Shown here: positions 1 through 8,206 of the stretch, one piece after another | Position numbering within the stretch: the first letter of the stretch is position 1 | Layout of the letters: every line of letters starts with the position of its first letter | Origin: Bacillota bacterium | GTDB lineage: Bacteria > Bacillota > Clostridia > Christensenellales > CAG-138 | DNA: 60,274 bases | NCBI GenBank assembly: GCA_023435025.1 | Contig: JAEYSE010000130.1 | Coordinates: 1-60,274 of the forward strand | Direction of reading: 5' to 3' | Program-made: the position numbers and the translations under genes | The notes under the pieces: model-generated | Told to the model about the DNA's origin: nothing | Seen by the model: only the letters and a program-made list of their open reading frames with translations | The model's database searches: none

Positions 1-124
1 ATCCGGCGCGCCGCTTGCGTATAAACTGCAGCGGGCGAGGTTCCCTATAAAGACGCGTGAAAAGTCTCATTCCCGCTTTCCCGCACGGGAACACTCCGCC
101 GCAGCGCAATTTTTTATCATTGCT

Positions 125-1195
125 CTATTGCGCAGGGAGCGTATCTAAAAACTTTAGCATGATGTCGATAAACTCCGTTGGCTTATCGCAATGCACGCCG
201 TGCCCGGATTTCACGTCCACCAGCCCGTTTTGGGGTATCAGCTCATGGGCGCGCTTAGCGTCCTCCCCGCTCATGGCGGCAAGGAGCACGCCATCCTCCG
301 AGTAACTCCAGCTTGCGTGAATCAGCACGGAGGGGCAGCGAATGCGAGCAAGCGTTTCCGCCTGATCATACCCAACCAGCCAGGTATCGTCGTAGAAGGT
401 ATCTCCAAAGCGAAGGTCGTATTCGTCTGAAAGAAGATCGAATCCCCGGTTCATGGACGGCGGCAGGAAGAATATCCGTAAGCGTTTGCCCGGGTTTTTG
501 TCGAGATACGAGTAAGCATATTTTTTGATGCCCTTCCACGACTCCCCAAAGAGATTTTTAAGATACGTGTTCTCCAGGTAGAAACGGACATAGTCCGTTT
601 CTTTGTCCTGGTTCAAAAACCGATGGATGGGCTCAAAGCTATTCAGCCACGCAAAGGAGGTTTCCCGCCTCCCGGCTTCCGTGGAGAAAAACGGAGGGTC
701 TTCCAGCACAACGCCACGCACGTTTTCCGGCGAATTGGCTGCAAGCCACGCCGTTAATAAACCGCCGGACGAATGGCCGGACACGATGGCGGGTTCACCG
801 ATTACCTGCTCCATAAACCAGATAAAGTCGCTCCCCATGGCCGTGGCCGAATATTTTGCCGGGTCCTTGCTTGAGCCGCCATGCCCGTGGCAATCCACAG
901 CAAATATATGAAAGCGTTTGGCGAGTTGGGGGAGCACATTCACATAATCCTCCCAGCTGGTCATCTGGCCGTGGATGAGAAGAAGCGGCGGCCCGTTATC
1001 AGGCCCTTCACCGTAGTTTAAGACAGTGCCGTCGGGGAGCACGGCCTGCTTTTCCAGAAAGCCCGCATTGCTTAGCTGCTTTTCGGTCCCTTTGTCATAA
1101 TTCATGTTGTTGTAGACATAGACCGCTGCCGCAATGACTGCCAACAGCAGCAGCCCGCCAAACGCAAACAGTACGACTTTGATCACCTTTTTCAC
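125..1195 (-). CDS. Membrane-anchored alpha/beta hydrolase
   Basis: This 356-residue protein has a hydrophobic N-terminal anchor (about residues 6-28) followed by one alpha/beta-hydrolase domain, so the enzyme probably sits on the outer face of the membrane. The oxyanion-type HG motif is near residue 75, the nucleophile elbow GHSSG is at 140-144 (Ser142), and the likely catalytic His is in GHGVH near the C-terminus (His332 or His335). The acidic member of the triad is not obvious. The start codon is GTG and overlaps the stop of the upstream AbrB-type gene as GTGA, so the two are translationally coupled. Family members hydrolyse esters, amides or lactones; the substrate here cannot be told from sequence. 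No clear terminator follows in the first 124 bases. Confidence 0.85.
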   Translation of the reverse strand: MKKVIKVVLFAFGGLLLLAVIAAAVYVYNNMNYDKGTEKQLSNAGFLEKQAVLPDGTVLNYGEGPDNGPPLLLIHGQMTSWEDYVNVLPQLAKRFHIFAVDCHGHGGSSKDPAKYSATAMGSDFIWFMEQVIGEPAIVSGHSSGGLLTAWLAANSPENVRGVVLEDPPFFSTEAGRRETSFAWLNSFEPIHRFLNQDKETDYVRFYLENTYLKNLFGESWKGIKKYAYSYLDKNPGKRLRIFFLPPSMNRGFDLLSDEYDLRFGDTFYDDTWLVGYDQAETLARIRCPSVLIHASWSYSEDGVLLAAMSGEDAKRAHELIPQNGLVDVKSGHGVHCDKPTEFIDIMLKFLDTLPAQ

Positions 1196-1509
1196 TCCCG
1201 TTTCTCTGTGGCCTGTTCTGCCGCTTTCACGGCATTTGCAAAGCGCAGGCCGTCTTCTTTTTCCGGGGACTGCGCCGGGTCCTCCGCTGCGCGCAGAAAA
1301 ATTTCATCCGCAATTTTATTAAAATATTCCTGCCGTTGAACCGCGATGCCCCGGTTGACGTCCGCCAGCAGCAAAAGCGTATCTCCCGGCCGTATCCCAA
1401 ACATATCCCGTGCCTCCTTGGGGATTACAATCTGTCCTTTCGGCCCCACCTTGACAGAGCTCATGTATTTACCAAACTCCTGCGCGCTTTTTTCCGTGTT
1501 CTGTTTCAC
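1192..1509 (-). CDS. AbrB/SpoVT-type transcriptional regulator
   Basis: This is a small DNA-binding protein with a swapped-hairpin AbrB domain (the segment around KVGPKGQIVIPKEARDMFG is characteristic). A charged C-terminal region of about 50 residues may serve in oligomerisation. An in-frame start further upstream (1596) is excluded because it lies upstream of a strong promoter. An ATG at 1527 has no ribosome-binding site. The GTG at 1509 has AAAGGGG six bases upstream and gives 105 residues. The stop overlaps the GTG start of the membrane hydrolase gene, so the regulator and hydrolase form a two-gene operon. Such proteins may be transition-state regulators, antitoxin-like or autoregulators; which applies here is unknown. 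Confidence 0.8.
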   Translation of the reverse strand: MKQNTEKSAQEFGKYMSSVKVGPKGQIVIPKEARDMFGIRPGDTLLLLADVNRGIAVQRQEYFNKIADEIFLRAAEDPAQSPEKEDGLRFANAVKAAEQATEKRE

Positions 1510-1546
1510 TCCGATCCCCTTTCTCATTGTATAACTAGTATAACTT

Positions 1547-1575
1547 ATTATACTCCTTCCGATTTCATTGGTCAA
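1547..1575 (-). promoter_or_regulatory. Sigma-A promoter for the AbrB-hydrolase operon
   Basis: Read on the minus strand, TTGACC (1570-1575) and TATAAT (1547-1552) are separated by exactly 17 bases. Transcription would begin near 1540, just upstream of the GTG start. This promoter is the reason for rejecting the longer reading frame. Confidence 0.85.
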
Positions 1576-1957
1576 ACGAAGCCCGTGCATCTGCACGGGC
1601 CCTCTGCAATAGATAATTAAGAAGCACCCTTCACTCGCCCGCGGCAGCGTGGAACCCCTTAAGGCATGGCAAGTACGGTGGCACTATGCCCGAGCATACC
1701 AAACGCGGCGTCGAGCGCGGCTTGCGCCGCATTCTCGAGCGCAACCCTCACTTTTACCTTTCATATTTGCATATCCTTCCTGCTTTTTATACAATCGCCT
1801 TCGCAAGAATTGAAAAAATTACAGCCAATGTCACTCCGGATTTATAAGCATTTTACTTACTCTTTACAAAAATCTTATCATTCACCGATAAATGTGATAT
1901 GCTTGATAAAACTAATACAAGCACAACCTTGTTACAATAGTTACGGAGGAAGTAACT
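1576..1957. other. Intergenic region with one hairpin and a possible tiny ORF
   Basis: The spacer between the AbrB promoter and deoR holds a perfect 9-bp hairpin at 1581-1600 (GCCCGTGCA stem). On the minus strand there is a possible 30-codon frame (1751-1659, GTG start, AAAGG upstream, Ala-rich). It is preceded by a weak promoter-like TTCAAT-17-TATAAA. No recognisable conventional gene was seen. Confidence 0.4.
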
Positions 1958-2740
1958 ATGCGCCTTGATCGCCTCAATTCCATGGAACAGTATATCCTAC
2001 AGAATGGAACCGCTTCGCTCGATGACCTTGCAACGCGGTTCCAAATTTCCACTAACACCGTCCGTCGCGATATATCCGAGCTTTTAAACCGCGGGCAGAT
2101 CAAAAAGGTTTATGGCGGCGTATCCGCCTACATTCCCCCAGTGCCGCCGCCAATATCCGTACGCGCGGAACACGAGCGGGACGCGAAGCGGGAAATCGGC
2201 AGGTTGGCTGCGGAGCTTGTGCAGGACCATACCACGGTGTTTCTTGATTCCGGTTCCACCACGGTATGCTTATTGCCGCATTTGGCGAACAAAAGCGGCA
2301 TCACCATCATTACACACAGCCTGAGCGCCATGTATGAAGCTTCCAAATATCCGGATTTACGCGTCATCAGTTTGGGTGGCCTGTACATTCCCTCTACCTC
2401 CTCCTACGTGGGCGTTTCCACGGTGGAGATGCTATCCCGTATGAGCATCGATCTGATATTCATTGCAGCTACAGGCGTTTCCACGGAGCGCGGCCTCACC
2501 AATACGACGTATTTTGAAGCTGAAATTAAGCGGACCGTTGTGGAGCATAACAAGCAGATCATATTGATGGCGGACCATTCTAAGTTTGGCCATACCGCGC
2601 TGTTCACGTTCTGTGATTTCAAGCATCTTTCCGGTATCGTAACGGACCGAAAGCCAGCAAAACCCTATCTTGATGCCATTGAGCAAAACGGAATCAAAGC
2701 GCTTTATCCCAGGGATGAAATAAATGCTGTTTTAAACTGA
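1958..2740 (+). CDS. DeoR/GlpR-family transcriptional regulator
   Basis: This 260-residue regulator has an N-terminal winged helix-turn-helix (about residues 3-57, with the family signature around STNTVRRDISELLNRG). A C-terminal sugar-phosphate-sensing DeoRC domain (about 75-235) follows, including the DSGSTT phosphate-binding loop. The start is fixed by a strong GGAGGA site seven bases upstream. DeoR-family members repress sugar and polyol operons; IolR, the inositol repressor of Bacillus, belongs to this family. The convergent neighbour is an IolI-type isomerase, so control of the adjacent cyclitol genes is a reasonable inference but is not shown. Confidence 0.9.
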   Translation: MRLDRLNSMEQYILQNGTASLDDLATRFQISTNTVRRDISELLNRGQIKKVYGGVSAYIPPVPPPISVRAEHERDAKREIGRLAAELVQDHTTVFLDSGSTTVCLLPHLANKSGITIITHSLSAMYEASKYPDLRVISLGGLYIPSTSSYVGVSTVEMLSRMSIDLIFIAATGVSTERGLTNTTYFEAEIKRTVVEHNKQIILMADHSKFGHTALFTFCDFKHLSGIVTDRKPAKPYLDAIEQNGIKALYPRDEINAVLN

Positions 2741-2751
2741 TTTTACGCATC

Positions 2752-2776
2752 GCGCTCCTATGGGAGCGCTATTTTT
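2752..2776 (+). terminator. Rho-independent terminator of deoR
   Basis: A GCGCTCC / GGAGCGC stem (2752-2769) with a four-base loop is followed by TATTTTT. A second hairpin (2778-2803, GGCGTGC / GCACGCC arms) follows immediately and lies between the convergent deoR and iolI genes. Confidence 0.85.
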
Positions 2777-2818
2777 AGGCGTGCCGGGATTTCCCAGCAC
2801 GCCCGATTACAGTAACGT

Positions 2819-3652
2819 TCAAACGGAAAAATACGGCGAAAGCACACCTTTTGTCTTTCCCATGCTGACGAGTATGGTCTTTTCATCCGGCCAATCCCAA
2901 TATTCGGGGCGGAACAACTCTATGGAAGCCATGCTGTCATAGCCAATGTCCTTGAGCGTCTGGAATATCGCCGGGAGATCGATCGCGCCCTCCCCGGGCA
3001 TCAGGCGGTGCTCGTCGCGAGCGGCGCCTATGGGGAGATCTTCCGAATCGTCCAGGTGGAATATAAAAATATCCTCTTTCTGCGCGCGCTTTAAATCCGC
3101 AATGCTGGAGCGCATGGAATGGAAATGGAAGCAGTCGAGTACAATGCCGACATTGTCACGATTTACGGCCTTTACGATATCATACGCCTGGCCAAATGTA
3201 TTGACCGAGCAGTTGGGGTAACCCACAAACTCAAACGCCAGCTTCATATTACGGGGTGCGGCGTAATCCGCCATGATGTTTATGACGCGGACCGTTTCGT
3301 CGTGGATTTCTTTGATTGTCTTGTTGCCCACATCAAACGTCGGCACGACGACCACCTTGTGGCAGCCGATTTCATCGCCAACATCGCAACAGAACTTCAG
3401 GCCGCTCATGATATCAAGAAATCCCGCTTCATCGCGGAAGTTGATGAACTCCAGGGCGTTGAACGCGTAGGGTTTGATGCGGTTCTTTTCAAAGAACGCC
3501 TTTAAATCCGCTATGGTGTGGCGCGTGAGATAATCCCTGAGCTTATCCAGCCGAATCTCGATATAATCGTACCCTGTGCTTTCGCAAATTACTAAGTCGG
3601 ATTCCAGCGTGGAATGCTTCATTGTCGTCGCCTGATTAAAGCAAATCTTCAT
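2819..3652 (-). CDS. iolI: 2-keto-myo-inositol isomerase-like TIM-barrel protein
   Basis: This 277-residue AP-endonuclease-2/xylose-isomerase-like TIM barrel closely resembles Bacillus IolI, which interconverts 2-keto-myo-inositol and 1-keto-D-chiro-inositol. From memory of that protein, the shared landmarks are the MKxCFNxATT start, GYDYIEIR, EFVGxPxCxVNTFxQAY and VNRDNVGxVLDxFHFH. The four metal ligands fall at Glu141, Asp173, His199 and Glu245, matching the IolI quartet with a one-residue offset. The start has AAGGAGG five bases upstream. The gene lies downstream of the permease gene on the same strand, separated by about 250 bases that hold a dispersed repeat. Other iol genes (B, C, D, E) are not in the window, so the exact substrate stays open. 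Confidence 0.85.
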   Translation of the reverse strand: MKICFNQATTMKHSTLESDLVICESTGYDYIEIRLDKLRDYLTRHTIADLKAFFEKNRIKPYAFNALEFINFRDEAGFLDIMSGLKFCCDVGDEIGCHKVVVVPTFDVGNKTIKEIHDETVRVINIMADYAAPRNMKLAFEFVGYPNCSVNTFGQAYDIVKAVNRDNVGIVLDCFHFHSMRSSIADLKRAQKEDIFIFHLDDSEDLPIGAARDEHRLMPGEGAIDLPAIFQTLKDIGYDSMASIELFRPEYWDWPDEKTILVSMGKTKGVLSPYFSV

Positions 3653-3715
3653 AGTTCCTCCTTGGCGCTATGTAGTAAGGGCGGACGCCCGCCCTCAGAA
3701 TATCAAATATATCCT

Positions 3716-3796
3716 GCTTAAGGTATCGGCGCTTTCAGCGCCGACTATTTTTTGTTTTGGGGAAACTAACGTTTCCCCAAACCCCTTCCTAAGACG
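3716..3796 (+). repeat. Dispersed repeat family I, copy A
   Basis: The module consists of hairpin 1 (TCGGCGC / GCGCCGA, 3726-3744), a T-run, hairpin 2 (TTGGGGAAAC / GTTTCCCCAA, 3757-3780) and the tail CCCCTTCCTAAG. The same order recurs at 36532-36616 and, inverted, at 53974-54094. It lies between the permease and iolI genes. The rest of the spacer to 3900 has further short GC-rich palindromes and no gene. Confidence 0.8.
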
Positions 3797-3900
3797 CCCG
3801 TGGCCAACAGGCCCTCGGCGCCTCTAGGCGAGGACGCGAACGCAAGGCAGCGTAACCTTGACGCGCCCAGGGCGGGCAATACCTGCCCGGTTTTAGCCAA

Positions 3901-4914
3901 TTACCGCTTGCGCGCGATCTTGCGCATATCGAATATCACGGCTACCACGATGATAACGCCCTTTATGATCTGCTGCAGGTACGGCGATACGCCCAATATT
4001 AATAGCCCGTTGTTGATGACGCCCAGCACCAGTATGCCGCCGATCACGCCCGTGATTGTGCCGATGCCGCCGGTGTGGGAAATGCCGCCGACTGTCGCCG
4101 CGGCAATGGCGTCCAGCTCATAGCTTAAGCCCAGCGAAGCGATACCCGAAGCCGAACGCGATGTGACCATAACGCCCGCCACTGCCGCTGTCAGCGCCGA
4201 CCAGGTGTATATGGCCACAAGATTGCCCTCCACCTTGATGCCCGCCGCGCGCGCCGCATCCTCGTTGCCGCCTATGGCGTATACGTTTTTCCCAAAGCGG
4301 GTGTGGTTAAGCATGATATAGGCAACCACGGCAAACAGGACAAATACGACCACGATATTGGGTATGAAGCCAAACAAAGTGCCCTGGCCAATAATCGTAA
4401 AGTCCTCACGCAGCATGGGCACAGGGTAGGCATTGGTAAAAAGCTGCGCAACGCCGCGCGCAATGACCTGCGAACCAAGCGTTGCGATAAACGGCGGAAT
4501 CTTTGTATAGGCAACGAGCAGGCCGTTTGCAAGGCCAAACACCGTACCGACAGCAAGACCCACTAACACTGCCACCCACGCGGGGATGAACGTTAGGTTG
4601 GGAATGATCAAAGTAGCATAGGACAACTTTTGCACCAGCGCCGCGGAGAATACGGAGGAGATCGCCATTACCGATCCCAACGAAAGGTCGATACCACGCG
4701 ATATGATGCAGAACGCAACACCAAACGCCAAAAGTCCGCGGCTGGACTCTGAGGTAAGGATATTGATCATGTTTTTGCCCGTCATAAATGCGGGTGAAGC
4801 GATGGAAAGGACTAGGATGAGAAAAATCAATATAACAAATATCGTATATTTGCTCATCGTTTCCTTAAATCTCGATTTTCTGCGCTCATACAGCACTTCC
4901 GGGTTCACAGACAT
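3901..4914 (-). CDS. RbsC-type sugar/cyclitol ABC transporter permease
   Basis: This 337-residue polytopic membrane protein of the branched-chain/ribose permease family (RbsC, XylH, IatP) has about eight to ten hydrophobic segments. It carries the characteristic GIDLSLGSVMAISS motif near residue 75 and GNEDAARAAGI near 220, the cytoplasmic loop that contacts the ATPase. The start is supported by GGGAGGT seven bases upstream. It follows the ATPase gene after 13 bases, so the two are cotranscribed. The permease forms the channel of an importer; substrate choice is set by the binding protein. Because IolI and an IolG-like enzyme flank the locus, inositol or a related cyclitol is the favoured substrate, by inference. 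Confidence 0.92.
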   Translation of the reverse strand: MSVNPEVLYERRKSRFKETMSKYTIFVILIFLILVLSIASPAFMTGKNMINILTSESSRGLLAFGVAFCIISRGIDLSLGSVMAISSVFSAALVQKLSYATLIIPNLTFIPAWVAVLVGLAVGTVFGLANGLLVAYTKIPPFIATLGSQVIARGVAQLFTNAYPVPMLREDFTIIGQGTLFGFIPNIVVVFVLFAVVAYIMLNHTRFGKNVYAIGGNEDAARAAGIKVEGNLVAIYTWSALTAAVAGVMVTSRSASGIASLGLSYELDAIAAATVGGISHTGGIGTITGVIGGILVLGVINNGLLILGVSPYLQQIIKGVIIVVAVIFDMRKIARKR

Positions 4915-4927
4915 AACGTTACCTCCC

Positions 4928-6427
4928 TTAGCTTACTGCGGTGTTGGTTGCGTATTGCATGACACGTTCCTGCGTGGCTTCCTCACGGCTCAATATTCCC
5001 GTCATCCTGCCTTCGTGCATAATAAGCATCCGGTCGCACATACCTAAGACTTCGGGCATTTCCGAGGATACCATGATGATGGCCTTCCCCTCATTGGCCA
5101 TCTGGGTAATGAGCGAGTGGATTTCCGCTTTGGCGCCCACGTCTATGCCGCGCGTCGGTTCATCCACCAGCAGAATATCCGGATTGGTCAAAAGCCACCT
5201 GGCCACGAGCACCTTTTGTTGATTACCGCCGGAAAGGTCCTGGACCCGGACCTCAGTACCCGTCGTCCTGATGTTGAGCTTTTTCACGTATTCGTCTGCA
5301 TCCCGCTGCATTTTGCGTTTGCTCATAAAGCGCAGTTTATTCACATATGCCCGTAGATTGGCGACGATGATATTGTCCTTTACGCTGGATACCGGGATAA
5401 TTCCCGTACGCCGCCTGTCCTCAGTCAGCATCGCAAGGCCGTGTTTTGTGGCGTCGGCAGGGCACGTGATATGCGTTTCCCTGCCCTTGATAAACACTTT
5501 GCCGCTTGTCTTGTGTCTAAGGCCGAAAAGTGTTTCCAGAAGTTCCGTTCGGCCCGCGCCCACAAGACCCGCAAAGCCCAATATCTCGCCGCGGTGCAAG
5601 GAAAAGCTTACATCTGAGAACGCGTCGCCCGCGCTCAAATGTTCTACGCGCATGACCTCCTCGCCGATCTCACAATCGATCTTGGGGTACATTTCATCAA
5701 GGTTACGGCCCACCATCATTTTAATAAGGGATTGGATGTCAAAGTCTTTCGCAGCACCCGTACCCACCATAGCCCCATCGCGGAACACCGTAATATCGTC
5801 GGATATACGGAAAATTTCATCCATTTTATGGGAAATATATATGATTGCGACGCCCTTCGCCTTCAGGCTTGCAATGATTTCAAACAGCTGCTCCACCTCT
5901 TTGGTCGTCAAGGCGGATGTCGGTTCGTCCATAATTACAACGTCGCTGTTATAAGAAATCGCCTTGGCGATCTCGACCATCTGCATTTTCGCCACCGTCA
6001 GATTGCCCATCTTCTCATAGGGGCTGATCGGCATTCCAAGCCCGCGCAACAGCTCTCCGGCCTTTCTGTACATGGCCTTATGGTCCACGAACAAGCCCGC
6101 TTTAAGCGGCTGCCTGCCCAAAAAGAGGTTTTCGGCGACAGAGCGCTCGTTTACGGTGGAAAGCTCCTGGTGAATCATCGCGATACCGGCCTTTGTAGCT
6201 TCCGCCGGGTTCTTGATATGCACTTCCCCGCCGCGGAGCAGCACTTTTCCGCCGTTCATCTGGTACAAGCCGATCAGGCATTTCATCAGCGTCGATTTTC
6301 CCGCGCCGTTCTCGCCCATAAGCGCATGAACGCTACCGGGGCGCAACCGAAAAGATACGTTCTTGAGCGCCTGTACGCCGGGAAAGCTTTTGGAAACATC
6401 GATCATTTCGAGGATATATTCGCTCAA
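4928..6427 (-). CDS. RbsA-type sugar/cyclitol ABC transporter ATPase
   Basis: This 499-residue protein has two fused nucleotide-binding domains, as in RbsA, MglA and XylG. The first has Walker A GENGAGKST (38-46) and Walker B VVIMDEP; its signature is the degenerate type usual in this family. The second has GLVGAGRTE with Arg in place of the Walker A Lys, an intact LSGGNQQKV signature and Walker B ILLVDEP. This asymmetry is normal for the family. The start codon is TTG, with GGAGGT nine bases upstream. The gene follows the binding-protein gene after a 139-base gap holding a long perfect palindrome, and it drives import through the adjacent permease. Confidence 0.93.
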   Translation of the reverse strand: MSEYILEMIDVSKSFPGVQALKNVSFRLRPGSVHALMGENGAGKSTLMKCLIGLYQMNGGKVLLRGGEVHIKNPAEATKAGIAMIHQELSTVNERSVAENLFLGRQPLKAGLFVDHKAMYRKAGELLRGLGMPISPYEKMGNLTVAKMQMVEIAKAISYNSDVVIMDEPTSALTTKEVEQLFEIIASLKAKGVAIIYISHKMDEIFRISDDITVFRDGAMVGTGAAKDFDIQSLIKMMVGRNLDEMYPKIDCEIGEEVMRVEHLSAGDAFSDVSFSLHRGEILGFAGLVGAGRTELLETLFGLRHKTSGKVFIKGRETHITCPADATKHGLAMLTEDRRRTGIIPVSSVKDNIIVANLRAYVNKLRFMSKRKMQRDADEYVKKLNIRTTGTEVRVQDLSGGNQQKVLVARWLLTNPDILLVDEPTRGIDVGAKAEIHSLITQMANEGKAIIMVSSEMPEVLGMCDRMLIMHEGRMTGILSREEATQERVMQYATNTAVS

Positions 6428-6470
6428 TTCACGCGCACCTCCAATGCAAGATACCCTGCCTAATTTTTAT

Positions 6471-6506
6471 TTGCGCCGCGCGGAAAATATTTTCCGCGCG
6501 GCGCAA
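6471..6506 (-). repeat. 36-nt perfect palindrome between binding-protein and ATPase genes
   Basis: The two 18-base arms (TTGCGCCGCGCGGAAAAT and its complement) are perfectly self-complementary and stand between the binding-protein stop and the ATPase start. No T-run follows on the minus strand. This suits an mRNA-stabilising or attenuating hairpin that would let the binding protein be made in excess, as in other binding-protein operons. Confidence 0.75.
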
Positions 6507-6566
6507 TTGTCATAAATGGACTTGCTTTGTTGCCGCTACATGCGCGTTATAAGCCGCGCAGAGGTG

Positions 6567-7523
6567 TTACATGTAGTTCGCAACGTTATCGATGGAGACG
6601 GGTTCAAAGGGAACCCAACCGAAGATATCGAATGTTTCGCCCTTAGCGGCCTTGATGGCGTATTCCATCGCGACCTGGCCCTGAGCTGCGGCATTCTGGA
6701 ACACGGTTGCAGCCATTTCACCGTTCTTGACGGATTCGCACGCCATAGCGGTAGCGTCAATGCCCACGACGGGGATCGCCTTGAGGTCAAGGCCTGCGGC
6801 CTTCATGGCTTCGATGCAGCCCAGCGCCATTTCGTCGTTGTTGCAGATAACAACGTCAAACGCTTCGCCGGTACCAATGATGGTCTGCATTTTATCCATG
6901 GCTTTGGAACGATCCCATTCGGCAGTGTCTTCGAACACCTTGTTCAGGGTAAAGCCTGCCTTGGTGAGTTCCTCTTTTACCGAGCGGGTACGCTCGTTGG
7001 TGTTTTCCAGGCCCAGCTGGCCCATGAACAGCACGTAGTTGAGCGTCTTGTCGGCCTTGTTGGCAAAGAACTTGGCGAGGAATTCCGCCTGCATCTTGCC
7101 CGCGTCATATTCCTGGGAGCCAACATAGGCATATTTGCCTTCCTTAAGGAGTTCGTCCACAGGGCGGCGGTTGATGAATATGATGGGGGTATCGCCCGCT
7201 TCGGCGATGATGGTTTCGGCAGTGGAGGTATCCACCAGGTTCACGATGATGGCGTCATATTTTTTGAGCGCGAATGTACGGACCTGTTCCTGCTGCTTCT
7301 GGGTGTCGTTGTTCGCTTCCTGAGAGTCCACCGTGTAGCCGGAACCTTCAGCCGCCTTGAGTATGGCCTGCTCCAGGTTGGAGATAAACTGGTCGCGCGC
7401 ATAGAGGCTCACGCCGATGGTGCCGCCTACGGCCTTGGGAGCTTCTGCGGGGGCCTGCGGCGTACAGGCGACCACTGCGGTTACCGTGAGTAAGACCATC
7501 AAGATTGCCAAGAGTCTCTTCAT
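6567..7523 (-). CDS. Sugar/cyclitol-binding lipoprotein of the ABC importer
   Basis: This 318-residue periplasmic-binding-protein-like lipoprotein of the RbsB/IbpA class has a signal peptide ending in a lipobox (VVAC, Cys20), so it should be lipid-anchored on the outer membrane face. The mature part shows the two-lobe type I fold with TIGVSLYARDQFISNLEQA at its start and the hinge-proximal VICNNDEMALGCIEAM typical of pentose, hexose and inositol binding proteins. It is the first gene of the transporter operon and sits behind two promoters and a LacI-type operator. GAGGAGGT precedes the ATG. Ligand identity is not readable from sequence; inositol or another cyclitol is inferred from context. 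Confidence 0.92.
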   Translation of the reverse strand: MKRLLAILMVLLTVTAVVACTPQAPAEAPKAVGGTIGVSLYARDQFISNLEQAILKAAEGSGYTVDSQEANNDTQKQQEQVRTFALKKYDAIIVNLVDTSTAETIIAEAGDTPIIFINRRPVDELLKEGKYAYVGSQEYDAGKMQAEFLAKFFANKADKTLNYVLFMGQLGLENTNERTRSVKEELTKAGFTLNKVFEDTAEWDRSKAMDKMQTIIGTGEAFDVVICNNDEMALGCIEAMKAAGLDLKAIPVVGIDATAMACESVKNGEMAATVFQNAAAQGQVAMEYAIKAAKGETFDIFGWVPFEPVSIDNVANYM

Positions 7524-7603
7524 GAATATGTTACCTCCTCGTTTTTATGAATTGGGCGCTGACGTACCCAAAGAAATGTCCAAATTATGCTTTTCTCATA
7601 AAA

Positions 7604-7617
7604 TGAAAACGTTTGTA
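7604..7617. promoter_or_regulatory. LacI/CcpA-type operator overlapping the importer promoter
   Basis: TGAAAACGTTTGTA matches the cre/LacI-family consensus at all but one conserved position and has the AAACGTTT core. It covers the -10 box of the proximal importer promoter, where bound repressor would block transcription. The core resembles the perfect palindrome at 7981-7996 in front of lacI. Confidence 0.75.
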
Positions 7618-7640
7618 TTTTCGTGTTCACTTAATGTCAA
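7612..7640 (-). promoter_or_regulatory. Proximal importer promoter (P2)
   Basis: On the minus strand TTGACA (7635-7640) is followed after 17 bases by TACAAA (7612-7617). The -10 box is embedded in the operator at 7604-7617. The transcript would have a leader of about 80 bases before the binding-protein gene. Confidence 0.65.
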
Positions 7641-7761
7641 TGCAGATGCCGGTTATTGTCCGCTATTTCATATGGTGGAGGAAAGAAGTTTAAGGAGTCG
7701 ACGGCTAGTAAAGGTTTTGAAGGTAGAGCCTAAAAGTGCACGATACTGATTAGATAACTGA

Positions 7762-7791
7762 ATTATATCAGAATCGTTCCATACTGGTCAA
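7762..7791 (-). promoter_or_regulatory. Distal importer promoter (P1)
   Basis: On the minus strand TTGACC (7786-7791) and TATAAT (7762-7767) are 18 bases apart. A transcript from here would read through the operator at 7604-7617, where a bound repressor could act as a roadblock. Confidence 0.65.
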
Positions 7792-7942
7792 CATTTATCT
7801 GTCATGTTTTTAGCATGTGTTTGTATGCATTAAATTCCCCGGAATCAGTATTTAAATACAAATCGTGCTTTCCGGCTTATCGATATCCCAAGCGCATTCT
7901 CAAAAATTCACCAACTTATGATAAAAACCAACAAACCTCACA

Positions 7943-7971
7943 TTGACAACATTGCTTTGCTACATTATATT
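7943..7971 (+). promoter_or_regulatory. lacI-type gene promoter
   Basis: TTGACA (7943-7948) and TATATT (7966-7971) are separated by 17 bases, close to consensus for sigma-A. The predicted start near 7978 lies beside the operator palindrome at 7981-7996. Confidence 0.8.
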
Positions 7972-7980
7972 GAAGCCATT

Positions 7981-7996
7981 AGAAAAACGTTTTTCT
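7981..7996. promoter_or_regulatory. Perfect LacI-family operator at the regulator's transcription start
   Basis: AGAAAAACGTTTTTCT is a perfect 16-bp palindrome with the central CG typical of LacI-family operators. Its position just downstream of the -10 box indicates autorepression. The roughly 210-base leader that follows (7997-8206) shows no convincing gene. Confidence 0.8.
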
Positions 7997-8206
7997 GGCT
8001 CTTCCATGATCCCCCAACTCTGGATACTCAGCATTTTGCTACCATTCCATTCAGTCCATAATGCGTCCGTCTCTGATTTTTACATCTTGAAAGAAGAAGG
8101 GAGAAGCGTCCACAAAGTAACCGATGATTGGATGTGTTTTGACGCTGATGGTGACGCTGGGCCTTAACGATTAACGCTCCCGAAACAAAGAAGGGTTAAA
8201 ACGGAT

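Noticed and set aside
1..124. Possible gene end at the left edge of the window
   Set aside because: No frame with coding character or terminator could be supported in this short stretch.
8007..8167. A 53-codon frame in the leader of the LacI-type gene
   Set aside because: It has no Shine-Dalgarno site and no recognisable composition; treated as leader sequence.
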